A stretch of DNA of 64,000 nt from Bradyrhizobium sp. RD5-C2 (GCF_019972155.1 NZ_BOVL01000059.1:156624-220623); one strand, 5' to 3'. Positions 10,334 to 18,290 are shown, counted from the first letter of the stretch. Translations and numbers: made by a program. The notes: generated by a model not told the origin, from the sequence alone.

Positions 10334-11824
10334 ATGTTGAGGAAATTGTGCGTCATCGCGGCCGCTGCCGCACTCGCCGCAGCGCCGCTGCCGAGCCTCG
10401 CGCAGGGCAAGAAGGACAGCGTCGTGATGGGCATGACGTTGGAGCCGCCGGGACTCGATCCCACCAACGCGGCGGCCGCAGCGATCGCCGAAGTCACGCT
10501 CTACAACGTCTATGAGACGCTGACCAAGATCAACGAGGACGGCTCGGTATCGCCGTTGCTCGCCGAGAGCTGGCAAGCCTCGCCGGATCTCAAGAGCTAT
10601 ACGTTCAAACTCCGCAAGGGCGTCAAATTCCACAACGGCGAGCCGTTCGATTCCGCGGCGGTCAAGTTCACGTTCGACCGCGCGGCGGCGCCGACCTCGA
10701 CCAACAAGGACAGGAGCCTGTACCAGGCCTTCGCGTCGGTGACGGCGCCCGATCCGGAGACCGTCGTCGTCGCGTTGAAATATTCCGAGCCGAACCTGCC
10801 GTTCCTGCTCGGCCAGGCGTCGGGCTCGATCGTCGAGCCGAAGAGCGCGCCGACCGATGTGACGCAGCCGGTCGGCACCGGGCCCTACACGCTCGGCAGC
10901 TGGGCCAAGGGTTCGTCGATCACGCTGGTGAAATGGCCGGAGTATCGCAATGCCGCCGCGATCAAGCTTTCCAAGGTGACGATCCGCTTCATCGGCGATC
11001 CCGCCGCGCAGGTCGCGGCGTTGCTGTCGGGTGACGTCGACGCCTTTCCGCGGGTTGCAGCGGCGCGCAGCCTGGCGCAGTTCAAGGCCGACCCGCGCTT
11101 CAACGTGCTGATCGGCGGCTCGCGAACGAAAACCATTGTCGGCATCAACGAGCGCAAGAAGCCGCTCGATGACGTCCGTGTTCGCCGCGCCATCCTGGCC
11201 GCGATTGACCGCAAGGCGATGATCGACGGCGCGGTCGACGGCTTCGGTACGCCGATCGGCAGCTTCTACACGCCGGGATCGCTCGGCTATGTCGATACCA
11301 CCGGCATCAACCCCTATGATCCGGAACTCGCCAAGAAGCTGCTGGCCGAGGCCGGCGTCAAGACCCCGCTCGAGCTCAGCCTCAAGCTGCCGCCACCGTC
11401 CTACGCGCGGCAGGGCGGCGAGGTGCTCGCGGCCCAGCTCGCAAAAGTCGGCATCGTTGCCAAGATTGAGAACGTGGAATGGGCGCAGTGGCTGTCGCAG
11501 GTCTTCACCGGCCCGCACAATTACGACCTCACCATCGTCGCGCATGTCGAGCCGTTCGACCTCGTGAAAATGACCGAGCCGGATTATTATCTCGGCTACA
11601 AGTCCGAGGCGTTCAACGCGCTCTATCAGCAGATCATGGCGACGCCTGACGAAGCCGGCCGGGCAAAGTTGCTCGGCGACGCGCAGCGGATGCTGGCAAC
11701 CGATGCGGTCGCCGGCTTTCTGTTCCAGCCGCAATTGATCACGATCGCCAGCAAGAAGCTGAAGGGTGTGTGGAAGGACGTCCCGCAGTTCGAGAATGAT
11801 TTCTCGACCTGGGCTTGGGAGTAA
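10334..11824 (+). CDS. Dpp-type ABC transporter substrate-binding protein
   Basis: A 496-residue periplasmic binding protein (SBP family 5). The Sec signal peptide is MLRKLCVIAAAAALAAAPLP with likely cleavage after SLAQ. The family core is visible as TFKLRKGVKFHNGEPF, YALLAESW-like segments and VGTGPYTLGSW. ATG 10334 is chosen because the upstream part of the open frame overlaps the ATPase gene. It closes the amidase/ABC operon; the usual order in this family puts the binding protein first. Ligand is probably a short peptide or amide. Four 11-bp tandem repeats straddle its stop codon. Confidence 0.92.
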   Translation: MLRKLCVIAAAAALAAAPLPSLAQGKKDSVVMGMTLEPPGLDPTNAAAAAIAEVTLYNVYETLTKINEDGSVSPLLAESWQASPDLKSYTFKLRKGVKFHNGEPFDSAAVKFTFDRAAAPTSTNKDRSLYQAFASVTAPDPETVVVALKYSEPNLPFLLGQASGSIVEPKSAPTDVTQPVGTGPYTLGSWAKGSSITLVKWPEYRNAAAIKLSKVTIRFIGDPAAQVAALLSGDVDAFPRVAAARSLAQFKADPRFNVLIGGSRTKTIVGINERKKPLDDVRVRRAILAAIDRKAMIDGAVDGFGTPIGSFYTPGSLGYVDTTGINPYDPELAKKLLAEAGVKTPLELSLKLPPPSYARQGGEVLAAQLAKVGIVAKIENVEWAQWLSQVFTGPHNYDLTIVAHVEPFDLVKMTEPDYYLGYKSEAFNALYQQIMATPDEAGRAKLLGDAQRMLATDAVAGFLFQPQLITIASKKLKGVWKDVPQFENDFSTWAWE

Positions 11825-11862
11825 CTTGCGAGTAACTTGTGAGTAACTTGGGAGTAACCCGG
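11819..11862. repeat. Four 11-bp tandem repeats across a stop codon
   Basis: Units GAGTAACTTGC, GAGTAACTTGT, GAGTAACTTGG and GAGTAACCCGG lie head to tail at 11819, 11830, 11841 and 11852. A fifth partial GAG copy follows. The first unit contains the binding-protein stop codon (TAA, 11822-11824). The 11-bp period puts each unit on the same DNA face. Function unknown. Confidence 0.85.
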
Positions 11863-12280
11863 GAGCAGGCGGTCGCGTCGGCGAAGAGCAATGGCCTCGG
11901 ACGGCGCCGCACCTCGCGCGTCGCTGCCGCTTGACGCTTAGTCTCATTTTGCGTGCTGCGCCTGCGAAGGCGAATGTGCCCGGCGATGCGCGAAGTCGCC
12001 GGAAGCCACCGATATTGCTTACATTGATGCAAACCCGCGGTAGCAGCACTTCGGGCGCGCGAACGCATGCAGTTGCGGCTTCGCATTGAGCGTATCGGTT
12101 GTCTTTGTGAACGACAGCGCTAACATGGAACCCGTCCATCGATACCTGTCGTTGTCTTTTTTGATCACCTATTGCAGCGCAACCAAGGCCACCACGGTAC
12201 GCGCTGGCTACGCCAGGCCTCGAGGGGGAAGTAGCAAACATCGTCCCTGATACTGCAACCAAGAAATAACGGGGGAGACT
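11863..12280. other. Intergenic region upstream of the PQQ dehydrogenase
   Basis: About 420 bp without a convincing gene on either strand. The part near 12160-12280 is less GC-rich, and a GGGGGAG ribosome-binding site lies about 7 bp before the dehydrogenase ATG. The promoter is presumably here, but no clear sigma consensus could be assigned. Confidence 0.5.
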
Positions 12281-13990
12281 ATGTACGTGAAAGGGCTTGC
12301 GGCATTCGCCGCAGCGGTCGGCGTTGGCCTGTTGTCCGGTGCCGCCATCGCACAAGAAGTCAAGCAGGAGAAGCAGTCGGTCCTTGGGAACGCCAATGTG
12401 CCTCCGGTGACCCAGGAGCAGCTCAACGCCGCCGACAAGAACGCCAAGGACTTCCTGCTCACCAACGGAAATTACGCCCAGACGCGGTTTTATCCGGGCA
12501 AGCAGATCAGCCGCGACAATGTGAAGAACCTGCACGTCGCCTGGATCTTCCAGACCGACGTCAAGGAATCGCTGGAGACATCGCCGATCGTGGTCGACGG
12601 CGTGATGTATGTCACGACGTCGTTCAGCCATGTCTATGCGCTCGACGCCAAGACCGGCCAGCAGCTCTGGCACTACGCCCACAAGATGGGGCCGATCACG
12701 GTGTATTGCTGCGGCCCCAACAATCGCGGCGTCCAGGTGCTCGGCGACCGGGTCTATCTGGCGACGCTGGATTCCAAGCTGATGGCGCTGAACGCCAAGA
12801 CCGGCGAGGTGGTCTGGACCACCAACATCGCCGATCCCGAGCTCGGCTACAGCGAGACGATGGCGCCGACCGTGGTCAAGGACAAGGTGCTGATCGGCAC
12901 CAATGGCGGCGAATACGGCATCCGCGGTTTCGTGCGCGCCTACGACGCCAAGACCGGCAAGCAGCTCTGGAATTTCAACACCATTCCGGAGAACTCCGTC
13001 GGCGTCTGGGCGACCAAGGACGCCACCGGCCGCGACATGCATCGCAATATCCAGGCCGAGAAGGACATGCTCGCCAAGATCGGCGATCCCTATGCCAAGC
13101 TCGGCGGCGGCGTGTGGCAGAACCCGTCGGTCGATCTCGCAACCAACCGGATCTACTTCGTCGTCGGCAATCCGTCGCCCGACCTCGACGGCTCGAACCG
13201 GCCCGGCGACAACCTCTACACCAACTCGCTGGTCTCGCTCGATCTCGATACCGGCAAGTATGTCTGCCACTTCCAGTACATTGCCCATGACGTGTGGGAT
13301 CTCGACGCGGTCAGCCCGACGGTGCTGGTCAACGTCAAGGACAAGGACGGCAAGGCGATTCCCGGCGTCATCCATGCCGGCAAGACCGGGCACATCTATG
13401 TGCACGATCGCAAGGACTGCAGCCTGATCCGCTTCTCCGAGGCGATGGTGCCGCAGGAGAACATGTGGGTGCTGCCGACGAAGGAAGGCGCGCGCATGCT
13501 GCCCGGCGCCAATGGCGGTGTCGAATGGTCGCCGATCGCGACCGATCCGGGACAGGAGCTGGCCTACGCCATCAACCTGCACCAGCCGATGACCTACCAC
13601 GTCGAAAGCTCCGCTTATCCTAACGGCAAGTTGTGGCTGGGCGGCGCCTTCAAGGTGATCCCGAGCGAAAAGCAGTCGGGCAACATCACCGCGGTGAACT
13701 ACAACACCGGCAAGATCAAGTGGCAGGTCAAGACACCCGAGCCGATGATCGGCGGCATCCTCGCCACCGCCGGCGGCCTGGTGTTCACGGGCGAAGGCAA
13801 CGGCAAGTTCGCGGCCTACAATTCGTCGAGCGGCAAGGAGCTGTGGAGCTTCCGCGCCGGCGCCGGCGTCAACGCGCCGCCGTCGAGCTACATGATCGGC
13901 GGCAAGCAATATGTCGTGGTCGGTGCCGGCGGAAACACCCAGCTCGACTACAAGCGCGGCAACAACATCATCGCCTTCACGCTCGACTGA
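12281..13990 (+). CDS. PQQ-dependent alcohol dehydrogenase, lanthanide-type signature
   Basis: A 569-residue periplasmic quinoprotein with signal peptide (cleavage after AAIAQ) and repeated propeller W-motifs such as DAKTGQQLW and NAKTGEVVW. The vicinal Cys pair that contacts PQQ is C143-C144. Metal and PQQ residues align as E211 (GGEYGIRG), N297 (VGNPSPDLDG) and catalytic D340 (HDVWDLD). D342, two residues after D340, is the extra acidic ligand that separates lanthanide-dependent XoxF, ExaF and PedH enzymes from calcium MxaF, which has Ala there. It oxidises an alcohol and passes electrons to the diheme cytochrome encoded next. Substrate is unknown; no mxaG/J-type partner is adjacent. Confidence 0.9.
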   Translation: MYVKGLAAFAAAVGVGLLSGAAIAQEVKQEKQSVLGNANVPPVTQEQLNAADKNAKDFLLTNGNYAQTRFYPGKQISRDNVKNLHVAWIFQTDVKESLETSPIVVDGVMYVTTSFSHVYALDAKTGQQLWHYAHKMGPITVYCCGPNNRGVQVLGDRVYLATLDSKLMALNAKTGEVVWTTNIADPELGYSETMAPTVVKDKVLIGTNGGEYGIRGFVRAYDAKTGKQLWNFNTIPENSVGVWATKDATGRDMHRNIQAEKDMLAKIGDPYAKLGGGVWQNPSVDLATNRIYFVVGNPSPDLDGSNRPGDNLYTNSLVSLDLDTGKYVCHFQYIAHDVWDLDAVSPTVLVNVKDKDGKAIPGVIHAGKTGHIYVHDRKDCSLIRFSEAMVPQENMWVLPTKEGARMLPGANGGVEWSPIATDPGQELAYAINLHQPMTYHVESSAYPNGKLWLGGAFKVIPSEKQSGNITAVNYNTGKIKWQVKTPEPMIGGILATAGGLVFTGEGNGKFAAYNSSSGKELWSFRAGAGVNAPPSSYMIGGKQYVVVGAGGNTQLDYKRGNNIIAFTLD

Positions 13991-14031
13991 GCCGAGACGG
14001 GATGCATAATCGCACGTGCAAGCATTGACGG

Positions 14032-14068
14032 CGAGGCGGGACCGGTTCGGTCCCGCCTCGGTTTTCTT
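14032..14068 (+). terminator. Rho-independent terminator between PQQ dehydrogenase and cytochrome c
   Basis: A perfect 13-bp GC-rich stem (14032-14044 with 14048-14060), a 3-base loop, and then GTTTTCTT. It lies 41 bp after the dehydrogenase stop and only 11 bp before the cytochrome ATG. It may therefore act as a partial terminator that lowers cytochrome expression relative to the enzyme. Confidence 0.8.
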
Positions 14069-14079
14069 CGGATGGGCCA

Positions 14080-14646
14080 ATGTTCGGTAAATTGATGATG
14101 TGCGGCGCCGCGCTGCTGCTGATTGCGGCGCATGCGCGCGCGGAAACGATCGAGGAGAAGGTGCAGGTCTGCACCGGTTGCCACGGCGAGAACGGCAAGC
14201 CCGTCGACAAGACCATTCCGACGATCTGGGGCCAGCAGGCCGGCTATCTCTATATCCAGCTCCGCGATTTCAAGCGCGGCGATCGCAAGAGCGACATCAT
14301 GCAGCCGATCGCGACCCAGTTCGAGCGCGACGACATGCTGGCGATCGCGGAATATTTTTCGCAGAAGCCATGGCCGAATCTCGGCCAGCCCAGCGCGCCC
14401 AAGGACGTCGCCGCGAAGGCGCTCAGCGCCAGCGCTTCCGTCGGTTGCCCGGCCTGCCACCTCGATCGCTTCCAGGGCGACGGCACGGTGCCGCGGCTTG
14501 CCGGGATGGGACGGGATTATCTCGCCAAGACGATCGCCGATTTCCGCACCCGCGCCCGCGGCAACAATCCCGGCATGTCAGACCTTATGATCGCGACATC
14601 GCCCGACGACCTCGCCGCGCTGGTGGACTACCTGGCGGGGTCGTAG
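14080..14646 (+). CDS. Diheme c-type cytochrome
   Basis: A 188-residue exported cytochrome with a signal peptide ending near AHARA. It has two haem-attachment sites, C31-x-x-C34-H35 (CTGCH) and C123-x-x-C126-H127 (CPACH), so it is a tandem of two class I cytochrome c domains like the cytochrome c4 group. Its place straight after a PQQ dehydrogenase makes it the probable electron acceptor carrying electrons to the terminal oxidase. A strong hairpin separates the two genes, so co-transcription depends on read-through. Confidence 0.93.
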   Translation: MFGKLMMCGAALLLIAAHARAETIEEKVQVCTGCHGENGKPVDKTIPTIWGQQAGYLYIQLRDFKRGDRKSDIMQPIATQFERDDMLAIAEYFSQKPWPNLGQPSAPKDVAAKALSASASVGCPACHLDRFQGDGTVPRLAGMGRDYLAKTIADFRTRARGNNPGMSDLMIATSPDDLAALVDYLAGS

Positions 14647-14705
14647 CGGCGGGCGGGTTGACCCTCACGCGAGCGCAGGGCTGTCGCATATGCGTTTCTG
14701 GCGGT

Positions 14706-14733
14706 CGGGGTCGGGCGCGAGCGCCCGACCCCG
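14706..14733. terminator. Strong symmetrical hairpin between convergent genes
   Basis: A perfect 13-bp stem (14706-14718 with 14721-14733) around a GA loop lies between the cytochrome stop (14646) and the convergent glyA stop (14763). There is only a short T stretch (GTTCT) on the plus side. It is a probable bidirectional terminator. Confidence 0.65.
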
Positions 14734-14762
14734 TTCTGCATATCTGCGCGTCAAAGTTCCGG

Positions 14763-16040
14763 TCAGTTCGATCGAGACCCGGACACCACGCCTGGAACAG
14801 GAAAAGCTCGGCACATCTCGATGCACTCCGACCTGAGACGCGCGAGGATCGCATCGTCTCCGCTCGCCTGCAGAGCCCCCGCAATGAACTCGCCGATACG
14901 GTGCATTTCGGAATCTCCCATGCCACGCGTGGTCGCTGCCGGTGTCCCAATTCGAATACCGCTTGGCCTGAGCGGCGGACGCGGATCGTCTGGAATAACT
15001 TGCTTGTTTGTGGTGATGGCGATGGCTTCGAGCAGGTCCTCGGCTGCTCGCCCGTCCAGTCCGACAGAAGCTATCGTATCGACGACCATCATGTGATTGT
15101 CCGTCCCGTCCGTGACCAGCTTCATCCCGCGTTCCATCAGCGCGCCGGCAAGAACCTTCGCGTTGCGCAGAACCTGTCGCGCGTAAAGCTGGAAATCCGA
15201 GGTCGCCGCCTTCTTGAGCGTCACGGCAGTCCCGGCCACGACGTTCATGTGAGGTCCGCCCTGCAACCCGGGAAAGACGGAAGCATCGATCCGACCGGCA
15301 TTTTCCTTCCGGCACAGGATGATCCCGCCGCGGGGGCCGCGCAGTGTCTTGTGGGATGTCGTCGTCATGACGTCGAAGCCGGCATCAAGCGGATTGCGCA
15401 TGACGTTCGCGGCAACCAATCCGCCATAGTGGCTCACGTCGGCCATCGTGAGCGCGCCAACTTCGTCTGCGATATTCTTGAACGCCGCATAGTCCAGGTC
15501 GCGCGGATAGGAGCTGTAGCCGCACAACACCATCTTCGGACGCGCTTCACGCGCAATCGCGCGCAGCTCATCGAAATCTATCGCGCCGTTTGACGGTGCC
15601 GTCTTGTAGCGAACGAAGTTGAACAAACGCCCCATGTGGGACACCGGCGCGCCGTGGGTGAGATGACCGCCGTGGGACAGGTCCATGGCGAGGATCGTGT
15701 CGCCGGGCTGCAACAGGCCGAGATAGACGGCCTGATTCATCGGTGATCCGGAAAGCGGCTGAACGTTGGCGTGCTCGGCACGAAAAAGCGAGCAGGCCCG
15801 CTGGCGTGCGAGGTTCTCGACGTCGTCCGTATACTGCTGGCCGCCGTAGTATCTGCGTCCCGGATATCCCTCGGAATATTTATTGGTGAAGACCGATCCG
15901 AGCAGTTCAAGCACCTCCGGGTAGGTGTAATTCTCGGACGGAATCAGTTCGACGCCGTCCTGTTGACGGCGCTCTTCCCCCACAAGGGCAGCGGCGATCT
16001 CTTGATCGTTGATGGACAGTTCGTTGCGAAACGACGGCAT
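14763..16040 (-). CDS. glyA: Serine hydroxymethyltransferase (divergent paralog)
   Basis: A 425-residue fold-type I PLP enzyme that interconverts serine plus tetrahydrofolate with glycine plus 5,10-methylene-THF. The PLP lysine is K231 in TTTSHKTLRGPRGG; ELIPSENYTYPEVL and TNKYSEGYPGRRYYGG are also family hallmarks. It departs from the housekeeping form at places such as DVSHYGGLVA (usually D-x-AHFAGL) and GYSSYPRDLD, so it is probably a second paralog. ATG 16040 is chosen because GAGGAG lies about 8 bp upstream. The leader carries a ZTP riboswitch, so expression should rise when 10-formyl-THF runs short. Confidence 0.92.
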   Translation of the reverse strand: MPSFRNELSINDQEIAAALVGEERRQQDGVELIPSENYTYPEVLELLGSVFTNKYSEGYPGRRYYGGQQYTDDVENLARQRACSLFRAEHANVQPLSGSPMNQAVYLGLLQPGDTILAMDLSHGGHLTHGAPVSHMGRLFNFVRYKTAPSNGAIDFDELRAIAREARPKMVLCGYSSYPRDLDYAAFKNIADEVGALTMADVSHYGGLVAANVMRNPLDAGFDVMTTTSHKTLRGPRGGIILCRKENAGRIDASVFPGLQGGPHMNVVAGTAVTLKKAATSDFQLYARQVLRNAKVLAGALMERGMKLVTDGTDNHMMVVDTIASVGLDGRAAEDLLEAIAITTNKQVIPDDPRPPLRPSGIRIGTPAATTRGMGDSEMHRIGEFIAGALQASGDDAILARLRSECIEMCRAFPVPGVVSGSRSN

Positions 16041-16081
16041 GATCGGGCTCCTCAACACGCTGTTTTTCCAGCAGATTGGTT

Positions 16082-16154
16082 GCCCAGGCGATCGGCGTCG
16101 GAACCCTTCGCGCTTCCCCGTGGTTTATTCCACGTTAGCTCGCCAGTCGCGCGA
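16082..16154 (-). ncRNA. ZTP (pfl) riboswitch upstream of glyA
   Basis: Read on the minus strand, the leader shows the pfl-motif core in order. P1 is CGCGC/GCGCG, followed by the invariant GACUGGCG. P2 is hairpin CGUGG-AAUAAA-CCACG, directly followed by GGGGAAGCG. After a short linker comes the 3' domain ending GAUCGCCUGGGC. The GGC of the first part can pair with GCC of the last as the known pseudoknot. This class senses ZMP/ZTP (AICAR phosphates), which build up when formyl-folate is low, and is known to control glyA and purH genes. The aptamer ends about 40 bp before the glyA ATG. Confidence 0.9.
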
Positions 16155-16243
16155 TAGGACGAATGAGCACGGAGACTCTTCGTAGAGGAGAATTTAGCCG
16201 ACCTGCGGACCTTCCGCAACCAATGAGTCCATCGCGTCAAGCT

Positions 16244-17158
16244 TCAGCGCGGTGTCAGCTCCTCGCGCAGCGCGGACAGGATGGTGAGATCGGCGGCGTG
16301 CTTGCCGGCCTTGTCGGCCAGCGCCGCATCGGCGCCGTGGGCGAGCAGCGCCTTCGCGATCGCCGGGTGGTTGCCTTCGGCGGCGATCATCAGCGCCGTG
16401 CGTCCGCGCGCGTCGCGATCGTCGACCCTGGCGCCTGCGTCCAGCAGATACGCGACGACCTCGAGCGCCTGCGCCTCGGGCACGGTCTCATCCGGTCCGG
16501 CCGCCCACATCAGGAGCGTCAGATCGTTGGCGTAGCGGGCGTTGATGTCGATATCGAGCGCGAGCAACTGCTTGACGATTCCGAGCTGGCCGCCGGCTGC
16601 CGCATACACGACCGGTGGCTTGCCGGTGTCATCAACCTTGCGGCCGTCGGCGCCGTGCGCCAGCAGCATGCGCACCACCATGTCTCGGCCGGCATAGGCG
16701 GCGGCCGCGACCGCCGAGGCGCCGCTGCGTCCGGTGAGATTGACGTCGGCGCCGCGGTCGATCAGCCGCTGCACGATCGCGACATGGCCACGCTCGGCCG
16801 CAAGATACAGCGCGGTCGATCCCGCGAGGTTGCGGGCATCGACCGGCGCGCCGCGGGCGAGCAACAGGTCGACCATGTCGAGATGGCCGGAGCGGGCGGC
16901 ATGGCTGAGCGGTCTTGCACCGAGCCGGTCCCGCGCATCGACCGAGGCGCCGCCATCGAGCAGCGCGGTGGCGAGATTGATGCAATCGGCATTGGCGGCC
17001 GAGAATAGCGTCAGCGAGATCTCGACCGCGCTGAGCTGGGCCTTGTCGGTTTCGTATTTGCGGATCAGCTCGCGGCAGCGTGCCGGGTCGGCCGCAGCAG
17101 AGCTGCTGTGAGCGTGGCCTGCAACAAACAGCGCGGCGAGGGCGATGCGGCGATACAA
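16244..17158 (-). CDS. Exported ankyrin-repeat protein
   Basis: A 304-residue protein with a signal peptide (MYRRIALAALFVAGHAHSSS, then AAADP). From about residue 55 come seven or so ankyrin repeats, seen as the TALYLAAERGHVAIVQRLID and RTALMIAAEGNHPAIAKALL type units spaced about 33 residues. The repeats make a protein-binding solenoid, here probably in the periplasm or outside the cell. No enzymatic domain is present and no partner can be named. It is followed on the same strand by nothing obviously linked; the beta-lactamase gene lies 115 bp upstream in the same direction. Confidence 0.85.
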   Translation of the reverse strand: MYRRIALAALFVAGHAHSSSAAADPARCRELIRKYETDKAQLSAVEISLTLFSAANADCINLATALLDGGASVDARDRLGARPLSHAARSGHLDMVDLLLARGAPVDARNLAGSTALYLAAERGHVAIVQRLIDRGADVNLTGRSGASAVAAAAYAGRDMVVRMLLAHGADGRKVDDTGKPPVVYAAAGGQLGIVKQLLALDIDINARYANDLTLLMWAAGPDETVPEAQALEVVAYLLDAGARVDDRDARGRTALMIAAEGNHPAIAKALLAHGADAALADKAGKHAADLTILSALREELTPR

Positions 17159-17273
17159 GACGTGTCCTCCGTATGGCCTGCTGACAGGTCAGCCATTCGG
17201 ATTGAGCGTCGCATGATCCTTGGATGCTGCCAAGCCGCGCAGCGATTTTGAAGCCGCGCGGCGTTATCGAGCT

Positions 17274-18191
17274 CTAGCCGGTCTGCCCGGTGCTCGCATT
17301 CGCAACGGCGCGCGCGACATTGGCGATCACCTCGTTGCACTTCTCCATCGGAGCACTTGCCCCTGTCAGGTAGACCGTCACCACGATCGGCTTGCGGCCG
17401 GGCGGCCAGAACACGCCGATGTCGTTATAGGTGCCGCGATCGCCGGTGCCGGTCTTGTCGCCAACCCGCCAATCTCGCGGCACGCCGGCGCGCAGCCTCG
17501 TGTCGCCGGTCTTGTTGGCGACCATCCAGTCCACCAGCCTCTGGCGCGAGGCGGGCTGCAGGACATCGCCGATCGCCACGCGCTGCAAGCTTTTCAGCAT
17601 CGCAACCGGGCTCGTGGTGTCGCGCAGATCGCCCGGCACGGCTTCATTCAGCGCCACCTCCCAGCGATCGAGCCGGCTGACATTGTCGCCGATGGTGCGG
17701 AAGAAGCTGGTGAAGCCGGCAGGCCCGCCGATCTCGCGCAGCAGCAGGTTGGCGGCGGTATTGTCGCTGAGGGTGATGGCGGCCTCGCAGAGTTCGGACA
17801 GCGTCATGCTCGATCCGACGTGTTGCTTGGCCACCGGCGCGTAGGCCAAGATATCCTTGGCCTCAACCTGCACGCGCTGGTCGAGGCTGGATTCGCCGCG
17901 GTCGACCCGGTGCAGCACCGCGGCCGAGGCCAGCACCTTGAAGGTGCTGCACATCGGGAACCGCTCGTCACCGCGCCGGCTCGCGCGCAACCCCGTCTCC
18001 ATGTCGAGCGCGGCCACGCCGAGCCGGCCGCTGGTCGCGAGCTCAATGCGTGCAAATTCTTCCTGCAGCCGCTTTGCTGGCTCGCCTGGTCCCGCCGCCG
18101 CGCTCTGTCCTGCCGCGGCGCTTGGCCGCGGCAAAGTGCAGGAAACCGCAAGGCCCAGCGCGCGCAATCCGAATGTCCGTCTCGTCAGCAT
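17274..18191 (-). CDS. bla: Class A beta-lactamase
   Basis: A 305-residue serine beta-lactamase. Motifs are S82-T-F-K85, SDN at 142-144, general base E178 in the omega loop (WEVALN), and KTG at 246-248. A Cys (C81) precedes the nucleophile, as in CTX-M and KPC, but no second Cys follows KTG, so no carbapenemase-type disulfide is expected. The N-terminus TRRTFGLRALGLAVS looks like a Tat signal. ATG 18191 gives this signal; the frame upstream to 18251 is non-family. An AmpR-type regulator is divergent across 99 bp, implying inducible expression. Confidence 0.94.
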   Translation of the reverse strand: MLTRRTFGLRALGLAVSCTLPRPSAAAGQSAAAGPGEPAKRLQEEFARIELATSGRLGVAALDMETGLRASRRGDERFPMCSTFKVLASAAVLHRVDRGESSLDQRVQVEAKDILAYAPVAKQHVGSSMTLSELCEAAITLSDNTAANLLLREIGGPAGFTSFFRTIGDNVSRLDRWEVALNEAVPGDLRDTTSPVAMLKSLQRVAIGDVLQPASRQRLVDWMVANKTGDTRLRAGVPRDWRVGDKTGTGDRGTYNDIGVFWPPGRKPIVVTVYLTGASAPMEKCNEVIANVARAVANASTGQTG

Positions 18192-18290
18192 TTCTCGTCT
18201 CCGTTGGCGGCGCGAACCTGCCGGGCGGCGTGACGGAGCACAAACAATCATTTATACAACGAGGCATGAGGAAAACTTGGTCATGACGCC
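18192..18290. promoter_or_regulatory. Divergent beta-lactamase / AmpR-type control region
   Basis: A 99 bp gap between two divergent genes. It holds an AT-rich island (about 18241-18260, containing CAATCATTTATACAACG) in otherwise GC-rich DNA. A T-N11-A element can be drawn in it, as expected for LysR-family operators. Exact binding bases are not established. Confidence 0.45.

Noticed and set aside
11819..11862. CRISPR-like short repeats
   Set aside because: Units are 11 bp with no spacers and no cas genes nearby; this is a plain tandem repeat.
12281..13990. Calcium methanol dehydrogenase MxaF
   Set aside because: D342 stands where MxaF has Ala, and no mxaJ/G/I genes follow.
10274..14080. 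A 1268-codon open frame on the minus strand
   Set aside because: It lies antisense to the ABC binding protein, the PQQ dehydrogenase and the gaps around them. Its translation is Arg/Asp/His-rich with no domain, as expected from high-GC antisense DNA.
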